A stretch of 5,362 nt of DNA from Draconibacterium sp. (GTDB taxonomy: Bacteria; Bacteroidota; Bacteroidia; Bacteroidales; Prolixibacteraceae), in assembly GCA_030595485.1 (NCBI GenBank), contig JAUVDE010000264.1:1-5362 (forward strand), read 5' to 3'. How positions within the stretch are numbered: the stretch's first letter is position 1; the number at the start of each line of letters is the position of its first letter. The position numbers and the translations under genes were made by a program. A model generated the notes under the pieces. The model was not told the origin of the DNA. It was given only the letters and a program-made list of their open reading frames with translations, and did not search any database. This document shows positions 1 through 5,362 of this stretch, in pieces.

Positions 1-807
1 GTACCGGGTTTGGCAAAAACCCTTTTGGTAACTACCATTGCTAAAATTCTGGGCTTAAAATACAACCGTATTCAATTTACACCCGATTTAATGCCATCGG
101 ATATTATTGGAACCGAAATTCTGAACAAAGAGCGACAGTTCAAATTTATTGAAGGCCCACTGTTTTCGAATATTATTTTGGCCGATGAGATTAACCGTAC
201 ACCGCCTAAAACGCAATCGGCTTTATTGGAAGCTATGCAAGAGCGATCGGTTACTACAGCGGGGAAACGTTTTGAGCTCGATCCTCCATTTTTTGTTTTA
301 GCCACACAAAACCCAATTGAACAAGAAGGTACCTATCCCCTTCCCGAAGCACAGCTCGACCGTTTTATGTTTTCGGTGTGGTTAGATTACCCAAAGCTGG
401 AAGATGAATTAACCATCGTACGAAATACAACATCGACACAAACCGTTGAGTTAAAACCAATTATTTCTGGAAAAGAGATTATGTATTACCAGGACTTAAT
501 TCGTAAAATTCCGGTAAACGATAACGTATTAAAATATGCCGTTACTTTAGCAGCCCAAACGCGTCCGGGTACTGAACACACTGCCGAAGTTTCAGAGCAA
601 TACATAAAATGGGGTGCCGGACCACGTGCATCGCAATACCTGGTTCTTGGAGCAAAAACACATGCTGCACTTCGTGGGAAATATTCGCCCGACATTGAAG
701 ATGTGCAAGCCATTGCACCATCAATTCTTCGCCATCGTATTATTAAAAACTACAAGGCCGAAGCTGAAGGTAAAACCATTGAAGAAATAATTGACAAACT
801 GCTTTAA
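1..807 (+). CDS. MoxR-family AAA+ ATPase, 5'-truncated by window edge
   Basis: The reading frame is open from base 1 and gives 268 residues before TAA. It begins inside the Walker A loop: residues 1-7 read VPGLAKT, the end of the MoxR consensus GxPGxAKT, so roughly 50-60 N-terminal residues lie upstream. The TTG at position 10 falls within this motif and is not a real start. Other AAA+ landmarks are the MoxR stretch RIQFTPDLMPSDIIGT (23-38), Walker B IILADE (58-63), sensor 1 ATQNP (101-105), the arginine-finger region LPEAQLDRF (114-122) and sensor 2 GPRAS (207-211). The C-terminal helical lid runs to the end. MoxR ATPases are cytoplasmic chaperone-like enzymes that often act with VWA-domain proteins on envelope or metal-insertion targets. 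No VWA or DUF58 partner is visible here, so the client is unknown. The stop codon overlaps the start of the OstA-like gene by one base. Family assignment is firm; the specific role is not. Confidence 0.95.
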   Translation, partial: VPGLAKTLLVTTIAKILGLKYNRIQFTPDLMPSDIIGTEILNKERQFKFIEGPLFSNIILADEINRTPPKTQSALLEAMQERSVTTAGKRFELDPPFFVLATQNPIEQEGTYPLPEAQLDRFMFSVWLDYPKLEDELTIVRNTTSTQTVELKPIISGKEIMYYQDLIRKIPVNDNVLKYAVTLAAQTRPGTEHTAEVSEQYIKWGAGPRASQYLVLGAKTHAALRGKYSPDIEDVQAIAPSILRHRIIKNYKAEAEGKTIEEIIDKLL

Positions 808-2411
808 TGCATCTTATTCTCAAAATAATAAAAAGAATTATTGCCACTAACCCTCGTTTAATTCTCGTTTTTGGTATCTGTCTGTTTTCATTTGTTTCTT
901 TTTCGCAAGAGAAAAAAAGGGTGGAAATAATAAAAGCAGGTTCCCTGGAACAAAATGAGAATATTTCTAATGCGCAACGTTTAATCGATAGTGTGATTAT
1001 TAAGCACGAAGGTATTTTAATGTACTGCGACAGTGCCTATACTTACGAAAATTCAAACCGTGTTGATGCCTTTGGCAGAGTTCACATTAACCAAGGCGAT
1101 ACATTGCATTTGTATGCTTCGAAGGTTTATTATGATGGCGACAAAAGTTTTGCACAGGCCATTCGAAATGTACGTTTAGAAAATAATGAAAGTACTTTAT
1201 ATACCGACACGCTTGATTTCGACATGGAGCTTAACATTGGCTACTACAATTGCGGAGGTAAAATTATTGATAGCGCCAACACACTAACCAGTCAGATTGG
1301 TAAATACTATTTGAATGACGATGTTGTTCATTTTACCGACAGTGTGAAAGGGTTTAGCGATAGTTACACTTTAAGTAGTGATGATGTACGTTACAATACA
1401 GTTACAGAAGTTCTTTATTTTGATGGGCCCACCGTTATTCAGGATTCGGCAAATACTTTAGTGGCCGAAGACGGTTGGTATAATACAATAACCGGTGCTG
1501 CTGAGCTTTCGCTTCATCCTCAAATATTTAATGCAACCCAATTTCTAGAGGCAGACTATATTCGATACAACGAAGCCAATGGAGATGGGATAGCAACCGG
1601 TTCGGTTCATATTGAAGATTTTGATAACCGCACAATTGTTCAAGGTAACAAAGTAGAATTTAACGAACTCAATGAAATTGTTACCGCAACCGATTCGGCC
1701 GTATTTATTGCCTTCAACCAAACCGATAGTTTATACTTACATGCCGATACTTTACAAACAATTCCTGATACCATTGAAGGCGAACGAATTGTAAAGGCTT
1801 ATTATGGTGTTCGTTTTTTCAGAACCGATATACAAGGCGTATGTGATTCGCTTACCTATTTCTCAAAAGATTCGGTGGTGCAGCTTCATCAGAACCCAGT
1901 AATTTGGTCCGAAATACATCAAATAAGTGCGAATACCATCGAACTTGTTCAGCAAGCCAATGCACCCGATGAACTACACATGACAAGTAATAGTTTTATT
2001 ATTTCGAAACAAGATACCGGACGATTTGACCAGATAAAAGGGAAAGATATGATTGGTTTTGTGGTTGAAGGCGAGCTAAACAAAGTAAATGTTGATGGCA
2101 ACGGACAAACACTTTATTATGCCCGCGACAAAGAAGCTATTTTGGGTCTTAACCATGCCGAAAGCAGCACTATTTCCATTCGTTTTAAAGATGGAACAAT
2201 TCATAAAATTGTATTCAAAAAACAACCGGAAGGGAGATTAATTCCGCTTGGAAATTTAAAAGCAGGCGATAAAATGCTATCGGGTTTCGATTGGAAAATA
2301 AACCGCCGTCCGGTATCAAAAGATGACATTTTCAGAAAAGTAAAAATATCAGCCTCCGAAAAGAATAAAAAACCGGAAATGAAATCGGCAACCGGTGGAA
2401 ATGTTCAATGA
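807..2411 (+). CDS. OstA/LptA-like secreted protein, probable LPS-transport component
   Basis: This is a complete 534-residue protein. The start is fixed by the TAATG overlap with the MoxR stop, and a signal peptide follows immediately: basic residues K6, K9, R10 and R17, a hydrophobic core at about 18-32, and a plausible signal peptidase I site after S33 (SFS|Q). Cys25 sits in the core but has Ile before it, so it is not a lipobox. The mature part is built of recurring short beta-strand units rich in Asp, Ser, Tyr and Thr (for example CDSAYTYENSNRVDAFGRVHI near 54-74, LYTDTLDFD, YLNDDVVHFTDS, VLYFDGPTVIQDSAN). These resemble the stacked beta-jellyroll repeats of LptA and the LptD N-terminus. 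The last 30 or so residues are Lys-rich and polar. By family knowledge such proteins bind lipid A and bridge the periplasm during LPS export. That role is inferred from fold and phylum, since no lipid-contact residues can be verified. The 534-residue length suits the Bacteroidota OstA-like group. Confidence 0.85.
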   Translation: MHLILKIIKRIIATNPRLILVFGICLFSFVSFSQEKKRVEIIKAGSLEQNENISNAQRLIDSVIIKHEGILMYCDSAYTYENSNRVDAFGRVHINQGDTLHLYASKVYYDGDKSFAQAIRNVRLENNESTLYTDTLDFDMELNIGYYNCGGKIIDSANTLTSQIGKYYLNDDVVHFTDSVKGFSDSYTLSSDDVRYNTVTEVLYFDGPTVIQDSANTLVAEDGWYNTITGAAELSLHPQIFNATQFLEADYIRYNEANGDGIATGSVHIEDFDNRTIVQGNKVEFNELNEIVTATDSAVFIAFNQTDSLYLHADTLQTIPDTIEGERIVKAYYGVRFFRTDIQGVCDSLTYFSKDSVVQLHQNPVIWSEIHQISANTIELVQQANAPDELHMTSNSFIISKQDTGRFDQIKGKDMIGFVVEGELNKVNVDGNGQTLYYARDKEAILGLNHAESSTISIRFKDGTIHKIVFKKQPEGRLIPLGNLKAGDKMLSGFDWKINRRPVSKDDIFRKVKISASEKNKKPEMKSATGGNVQ

Positions 2412-2500
2412 GCAATATTCAGTTGCCAGTTAATATTTCTTATCAATATAATATTGATGGAAATAGGGCTGCAAAAGATTTGTTCCGTGCTTACTATTAA
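2408..2500 (+). CDS. Possible 30-residue small ORF overlapping the OstA-like stop
   Basis: ATG at 2408-2410 overlaps the TGA of the OstA-like gene (2409-2411) in the ATGA arrangement typical of translationally coupled genes. The frame then encodes 30 residues ending in TAA at 2498-2500, starting MSNIQLPVNISYQYNIDG and ending RAAKDLFRAYY. I do not recognise it. There is no signal peptide or membrane segment. The arrangement could be chance, since an ATG one base upstream of a TGA costs little. It could also be a true coupled micro-protein, or the stub of a decayed downstream gene. An AT-rich palindrome (2442-2458) lies inside it. Confidence 0.2.
   Translation: MSNIQLPVNISYQYNIDGNRAAKDLFRAYY
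2442..2458. repeat. AT-rich 8+1+8 inverted repeat after the OstA-like gene
   Basis: The arms ATCAATAT and ATATTGAT are perfect reverse complements around a single A, and two further T-G wobble pairs are possible outside them. It lies 31 bases after the OstA-like stop. The stem is nearly GC-free and no T-run follows, so it is a poor intrinsic terminator. It may be an mRNA 3'-end structure, a protein site, or chance in AT-rich DNA. Confidence 0.3.
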
Positions 2501-2585
2501 AATGAGTAGATATAGACTAACAGTTATTTACGCTTTCCATTAATAATAGAACCTTCAAAACTACGTAACTGTTGTCAACTTGCGC

Positions 2586-2620
2586 ACTTTAAACTCTAAA
2601 CCTTGAACTCTGAACTTTTT
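2586..2620 (+). repeat. Five degenerate tandem heptamers, ACTYTRA type
   Basis: Reading in steps of seven gives ACTTTAA, ACTCTAA, ACCTTGA, ACTCTGA and ACTTTTT. The period of seven is visible by eye, with constant AC at the start of each unit. A related tract in the opposite orientation lies between leuA and leuC (4472-4518), so this is a dispersed intergenic repeat rather than a local slip. There is no open frame through it and its function is unknown. Confidence 0.65.
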
Positions 2621-2697
2621 CAATATTACTCCAACGTTAAGCAAAAACAGAGTTTTGAGTATTATTTTGAATTATTCACACAAAAAAGCTGCTTTTA

Positions 2698-2728
2698 TTT
2701 TCATTTTAAATATATTTTTTGATATTTG
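2698..2728 (+). promoter_or_regulatory. Candidate Bacteroidota-type promoter for the leu leader transcript
   Basis: The Bacteroidota consensus is TTTG near -33 and TAnnTTTG near -7. GATATTTG at 2721-2728 matches five of the six fixed positions of the -7 element, and TTTT at 2698-2701 lies 19 bases upstream as a weak -33 element. Transcription would begin near 2734-2738, about 10 bases before the leader ATG, which suits a short attenuator leader. The tract TATTTTTTG just upstream is an alternative. The match is imperfect and the region is AT-rich, so this is tentative. Confidence 0.35.
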
Positions 2729-2736
2729 CAGCAAAT
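2724..2736. promoter_or_regulatory. 13-bp palindrome at the candidate start site
   Basis: ATTTGC-A-GCAAAT is a perfect 6+1+6 inverted repeat overlapping the proposed -7 element and start site. The position would suit an operator for a repressor. The arms are short and no regulator gene is in the window, so chance remains possible. Confidence 0.25.
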
Positions 2737-2745
2737 CATAAGTAA

Positions 2746-2814
2746 ATGACAAGAAACATTAACATATCTATTCTTAACCTCATTCTGGGTATTCTTCTTT
2801 TAAGACAGAATTGA
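2746..2814 (+). CDS. Leucine/isoleucine-rich leader peptide of the leu operon
   Basis: This 22-codon ORF runs ATG 2746 to TGA 2812-2814. Residues 1-12 read MTRNINISILNL and residues 13-22 read ILGILLLRQN. Six are Leu (10, 12, 14, 17, 18, 19) and five are Ile (5, 7, 9, 13, 16); there is no Val. The last control codons are CTT CTT TTA just before Arg-Gln-Asn-stop. The Leu codons used are CTT, CTC, CTG and TTA. Its place upstream of an intrinsic terminator and leuA, and the overlap of its end with RNA hairpin arms, mark it as an attenuation leader peptide. The peptide itself probably has no function beyond being translated. As is common in this phylum there is no clear Shine-Dalgarno; the upstream bases are A-rich. 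Confidence 0.85.
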   Translation: MTRNINISILNLILGILLLRQN

Positions 2815-2815
2815 G
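2779..2815 (+). promoter_or_regulatory. Early attenuator hairpin (1:2 stem, anti-antiterminator)
   Basis: CTCATTCTG (2779-2787) pairs with CAGAATTGAG (2806-2815) in nine base pairs with one bulged T at 2811. The left arm covers the Leu-Ile-Leu codons of the leader peptide and the right arm includes its stop codon. An overlapping alternative is CATTCT (2781-2786) with AGAATG (2814-2819). Either fold ties up the left arm of the antiterminator (2813-2820). In an attenuator this is the early stem formed when the leader is not translated. Confidence 0.6.
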
Positions 2816-2859
2816 AATGGTATGTTGAAAAACGATATTGGAAAATAAAAGCCATTCTC
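2813..2859 (+). promoter_or_regulatory. Antiterminator pairing (2:3 stem)
   Basis: GAGAATGG (2813-2820) is exactly complementary to CCATTCTC (2852-2859), eight pairs plus a possible U-G at 2821/2851. The right half of this pairing is the core of the 5' arm of the terminator stem, so the two folds exclude each other. The left half begins within the leader stop codon, so a ribosome that finishes the leader would cover it, while one stalled at the Leu codons would leave it free. Confidence 0.7.
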
Positions 2860-2889
2860 TAAACAGAGAGTGGCTTTTATTGTTAATAG
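2844..2889 (+). terminator. Intrinsic attenuator terminator upstream of leuA
   Basis: Arms 2844-2860 and 2865-2881 form a 17-pair stem with a single U-G wobble (2855/2870) and an AAAC loop. The GC-containing core is GCCAUUCUCU opposite AGAGAGUGGC, and the 3' arm continues into a U-rich stretch UUUUAUUGUU. The A-rich foot of the 5' arm pairs with those U residues, a usual arrangement. It lies between the leader peptide and leuA, so default termination here would shut off the biosynthetic genes. Confidence 0.9.
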
Positions 2890-2958
2890 AGGCTGAAAGA
2901 CCGAATTAAAGAACAGCCACAATTAGAAAAGAATAAATAACAGATAATAAATAAAAAC

Positions 2959-4464
2959 ATGACTGACAGACTTTACATTTTCGACACAACATTGAGGGAT
3001 GGCGAACAAGTCCCTGGTTGCCAGCTGAACACAGTAGAAAAGATTGAAGTTGCCAAAGCATTGCAAGAATTAGGAGTTGATGTAATTGAAGCAGGATTCC
3101 CTATTTCAAGCCCTGGCGATTTTGAATCGGTAGTAGAGATTTCAAAAGCGGTAACATGGCCAACCATTTGTGCCTTAACCCGCGCAGTACAAAAAGATAT
3201 TGATGTAGCAGCCGAATCACTCAAATACGCTAAAAAAGGGCGTATTCATACCGGAATTGGAACATCTGATTTTCATATTTACTCGAAACTAAATTCAACC
3301 CCTGACGCCATTATTGAACGTGCTGTTGAAGCCGTAAAATATGCTAAAAAATATGTTGAGGATGTAGAATTTTATGCTGAAGATGCTGGTAGAACAGGTA
3401 ATGAATACTTAGCGCGAGTAGTTGAAGCAGTTATTAAAGCAGGTGCAACAGTTGTAAATATTCCTGATACAACAGGTTACACCCTACCCCACGACTTTGG
3501 TGCAAAAATCAAATATTTGATGGATAATGTATCAAATATTGATAAAGCTATTATTTCTACGCATTGCCACAACGATTTAGGTATGGCAACTGCTAACACC
3601 ATGTCGGGTATTTTAAATGGCGCACGCCAGGCAGAAGTTACCATTAATGGAATTGGTGAACGAGCAGGAAATACGTCGTTGGAAGAAGTTGTAATGACTT
3701 TGAAAACACATTATAAAGCCTTAGGAATTGATACCGGCATAAATACCAAAAAGATTTATGGAACAAGCCGCTTGGTTTCTACATTAATGAATATGCCAGT
3801 GCAGCCAAATAAAGCTGTGGTTGGACGAAATGCATTTGCACACTCGTCGGGTATTCATCAGGATGGTGTATTGAAAAACCGTGAGAATTACGAGATAATG
3901 GACCCAACAGATGTGGGTATTAACGAATCGGCAATTTTATTAACTGCACGTAGTGGTCGCGCAGCATTAAAACACCGTTTAGAACTTCTTGGATTCAAAT
4001 TGGAAAAAGCGCAGTTAAACGATGTTTACGATGAATTCGTAAAATTGGCTGATAAGAAAAAAGACATCCGTGATGACGATATCGCGTTATTAGTTGGTGA
4101 TGCAACCCGTTCGGAACGTCGTATTAAATTAGATTACTTGCAAGTAGTTACTGGTAAAGATTTAAAACCAATGGCTTCGGTTCGTTTAGATATTGCAGGC
4201 GAAAAATTTGATGCAACTACATCGGGTAACGGTCCGGTTGATGCAGCCATTAAAGCTGTAAAACAAATCATTCACCGTCAGGTTGTAATCGAAGAATTCC
4301 TTGTTCAGGCGATTACACGTGGTAGCGATGATATTGGAAAAGTACACATGCAAGTGGAATATGAGAACTTAATGTTCCATGGTTTTGGTGCACATACCGA
4401 TATTATTACTGCATCGGTTGAAGCATTCCTTGATGCAATTAACAAACTACCGGTAGCAAAATAG
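2959..4464 (+). CDS. leuA: 2-isopropylmalate synthase
   Basis: This 501-residue cytoplasmic enzyme condenses acetyl-CoA with 2-oxoisovalerate to give 2-isopropylmalate, the committed step of leucine synthesis. The N-terminal TIM barrel opens with FDTTLRDGEQVPG (8-20), holding catalytic Arg13 and metal-ligand Asp14. The metal-binding HCHND lies at 202-206 (His202, His204) and GERAGN at 233-238 supplies Asn238. FAHSSGIHQDG follows in the linker subdomain. The last 130 or so residues are the LeuA dimerisation/allosteric domain, with GNGPVDAAIKAV near its start. By family knowledge this is the leucine feedback site, which suggests control of enzyme activity as well as of transcription. Homocitrate and citramalate synthases share the barrel, but the leader peptide and neighbouring leuC favour LeuA. 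The ATG has an A-rich upstream region and is 77 bases past the attenuator terminator. No missing key residue was seen. Confidence 0.97.
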   Translation: MTDRLYIFDTTLRDGEQVPGCQLNTVEKIEVAKALQELGVDVIEAGFPISSPGDFESVVEISKAVTWPTICALTRAVQKDIDVAAESLKYAKKGRIHTGIGTSDFHIYSKLNSTPDAIIERAVEAVKYAKKYVEDVEFYAEDAGRTGNEYLARVVEAVIKAGATVVNIPDTTGYTLPHDFGAKIKYLMDNVSNIDKAIISTHCHNDLGMATANTMSGILNGARQAEVTINGIGERAGNTSLEEVVMTLKTHYKALGIDTGINTKKIYGTSRLVSTLMNMPVQPNKAVVGRNAFAHSSGIHQDGVLKNRENYEIMDPTDVGINESAILLTARSGRAALKHRLELLGFKLEKAQLNDVYDEFVKLADKKKDIRDDDIALLVGDATRSERRIKLDYLQVVTGKDLKPMASVRLDIAGEKFDATTSGNGPVDAAIKAVKQIIHRQVVIEEFLVQAITRGSDDIGKVHMQVEYENLMFHGFGAHTDIITASVEAFLDAINKLPVAK

Positions 4465-4471
4465 AATTAGT

Positions 4472-4518
4472 TCAGAGTTTTTAGTTCAAAGTTCAGAGTA
4501 AAATTCACTCTAAACTTT
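4472..4518. repeat. Heptamer repeat with hairpin in the leuA-leuC gap
   Basis: Steps of seven give TCAGAGT, TTTTAGT, TCAAAGT, TCAGAGT, then AAAATTC, then ACTCTAA and ACTTTA. The first four are the reverse complement of the ACTCTGA-type units at 2586-2620; the orientation then flips. The flip makes a stem: 4488-4499 pairs with 4507-4518 (eleven pairs, one C-A mismatch at 4494/4512) around a 7-base loop. No T-run follows directly, so it is unlikely to end transcription. It could affect mRNA stability or processing between the two genes. Confidence 0.6.
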
Positions 4519-4588
4519 ATGCAAGAACAAAAAATATCATTCAAGGAACAGACAGTTAAAAGAACTTCATACTAAGAAGTAGAGTATT

Positions 4589-5362
4589 ATGACAACAAAA
4601 ACATTATTTGATAAAATTTGGGATGCGCACGTTGTGAAACAGGTTGAAGGCGGTCCTAACGTATTATATATCGACCGTCACTTTATTCACGAAGTTACAA
4701 GCCCAGTTGCTTTTTTAGGCTTAAAAACGCGTGGATTAAAAGTATTTCGTCCGGAGCAAACAACGGCTACTCCCGACCACAATGTGCCAACTATTAATCA
4801 GCACATGTCAATTAAAGACGAGCTTTCGCGCAAACAGCTTGAAATGCTAAAAAACAATTGTACTGAGCATGGAATCGTTCATCACGATTTAGGTTCAGAA
4901 GGACACGGTGTAGTTCATATTATTGGACCTGAAATGGGTTTAACACAACCGGGTATGACAATTGTTTGCGGTGATAGTCACACATCTACTCACGGAGCAT
5001 TTGGTGCCATTGCCTTTGGTATTGGAACCAGCGAAGTGGAAATGGTTTTGGCTAGCCAGTGTATTATGCAGCCAAAACCTAAAAAAATGCGTATTACCGT
5101 TAATGGGGATCTTGGTAAGGGTGTTACTGCAAAAGATATTGCGTTGTATATTATTTCAAAAATTTCAACCAGTGGTGGAACCGGATATTTCATTGAATAT
5201 GCCGGTTCGGCCATCAGAGGCCTCTCCATGGAAGGCCGCATGACGGTTTGCAACATGAGCATAGAAAGTGGTGCCCGTGGCGGACTTATCGCCCCGGATG
5301 AGACCACATTTCAATATATCAAAGGAAGAGAATTTGCACCTACAGGATCAGCGTTCGACCGG
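4589..5362 (+). CDS. leuC: 3-isopropylmalate dehydratase large subunit, 3'-truncated by window edge
   Basis: The frame is open from ATG 4589 through the last base, giving 258 residues of a protein normally near 465. With LeuD it forms the aconitase-type [4Fe-4S] enzyme that isomerises 2-isopropylmalate to 3-isopropylmalate in the cytosol. Visible family signatures are MTTKTLFDKIWDAHVV (1-16), LYIDRHFIHEVTSP (26-39), TPDHNVPT (61-68), CGDSHTSTHGAFGA (127-140), FGIGTSEVEMVLASQ (143-157) and GARGGLIAPDETT about 30 residues before the cut. The cluster cysteines of this family lie in the second half, beyond the window, so cofactor binding cannot be checked. It follows leuA by 124 bases, and leuD and leuB would be expected next. 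GAAG about 10 bases before the ATG is at best a weak ribosome site. Codon use shifts in the last 150 bases (see findings). Confidence 0.96.
   Translation, partial: MTTKTLFDKIWDAHVVKQVEGGPNVLYIDRHFIHEVTSPVAFLGLKTRGLKVFRPEQTTATPDHNVPTINQHMSIKDELSRKQLEMLKNNCTEHGIVHHDLGSEGHGVVHIIGPEMGLTQPGMTIVCGDSHTSTHGAFGAIAFGIGTSEVEMVLASQCIMQPKPKKMRITVNGDLGKGVTAKDIALYIISKISTSGGTGYFIEYAGSAIRGLSMEGRMTVCNMSIESGARGGLIAPDETTFQYIKGREFAPTGSAFDR

Larger units (their letters stand above)
2501..2745. other. Non-coding spacer between envelope unit and leu operon
   Basis: The full gap from the OstA-like stop to leuA is 547 bases. Apart from the small ORF at its left and the attenuator at its right, this 245-base part shows no convincing coding frame on either strand. 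It holds a heptamer repeat tract (2586-2620), a candidate promoter with a palindrome at its right end (about 2698-2736), and weak inverted repeats of 6-8 bp. I see no strong intrinsic terminator for the upstream unit here. Confidence 0.7.

Noticed and set aside
10..12. TTG as a start codon for the MoxR gene
   Set aside because: It lies inside the Walker A motif (VPGLAKT), and the frame is open to base 1, so the gene begins upstream of the window.
879..881. Cys25 of the OstA-like protein as a lipoprotein cysteine
   Set aside because: The preceding residues Phe-Gly-Ile do not fit a lipobox. A signal peptidase I site after Ser33 fits better.
2519..2573. AACAGTTA and TAACTGTT forming an 8-bp inverted repeat
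   Set aside because: The loop is 39 bases, there is no T-run, and the stem is AT-rich, so it is not distinguishable from chance.
2684..2696. AAAAGC-T-GCTTTT followed by a T-rich stretch, a possible terminator
   Set aside because: The loop would be too small without opening a pair, and the remaining five-pair AT stem is too weak for termination.
2870..2920. GTGGCT (2870-2875) complementary to AGCCAC (2915-2920), a possible second antiterminator
   Set aside because: The right strand is made only after RNA polymerase has passed the terminator, so it cannot prevent termination.
4519..4575. 18-codon ORF (ATG 4519 to TAA 4575) between leuA and leuC
   Set aside because: It begins in the repeat tract, is Lys/Gln-rich with no recognisable feature, and has no Leu/Ile enrichment to suggest a second leader. 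It is likely chance.
1..5362. Mobile element, CRISPR array, toxin-antitoxin or phage-defence system
   Set aside because: No transposase, integrase, regular spacer array or defence-like gene pair is visible on either strand. The content is housekeeping envelope and leucine genes.

Overview
The window looks like chromosomal DNA from a member of the Bacteroidota, most likely a Bacteroidales/Marinilabiliales-type organism. The evidence is AT-rich DNA, A-rich sequence rather than a strong Shine-Dalgarno in front of the start codons, an OstA-like protein of the kind typical of that phylum next to a MoxR ATPase, and a LeuA with the DGEQVPG variant of the active-site loop. The genus is not determinable from the window. 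All confident genes are on the + strand.

Positions 1-2411 hold the 3' part of a MoxR-family AAA+ ATPase gene, cut by the window edge inside its Walker A motif, and a complete gene for a secreted OstA/LptA-like protein. Their stop and start codons share one base (TAATG), so they are probably co-transcribed and translationally coupled. This is a cell-envelope unit. A 30-codon ORF overlaps the OstA-like stop codon (ATGA) and may or may not be real.

Positions 2501-2745 are non-coding. They hold a degenerate tandem heptamer repeat (2586-2620), a candidate Bacteroidota-type promoter (about 2698-2728) and a small palindrome overlapping it. From 2746 to about 2889 there is a well-formed transcription attenuator. 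It consists of a 22-codon leader peptide in which 11 residues are Leu or Ile, an alternative early hairpin, an 8-bp antiterminator pairing, and a 17-bp intrinsic terminator stem ending in a U-rich tract. It precedes leuA by 77 bases.

Positions 2959-5362 hold a complete leuA (2-isopropylmalate synthase) and the first 258 codons of leuC (isopropylmalate isomerase large subunit), which runs off the right edge. These are the first two steps specific to leucine biosynthesis. The 124-base gap between them carries a second copy of the heptamer repeat, folded into a hairpin. The likely logic is that leucine, and perhaps isoleucine, shortage stalls the ribosome in the leader, prevents termination and turns on leuA-leuC and whatever follows.

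I found no mobile element, CRISPR array, tRNA or rRNA, and no clearly new multi-gene system. The most interesting items are the attenuator and the heptamer repeat family flanking leuA.
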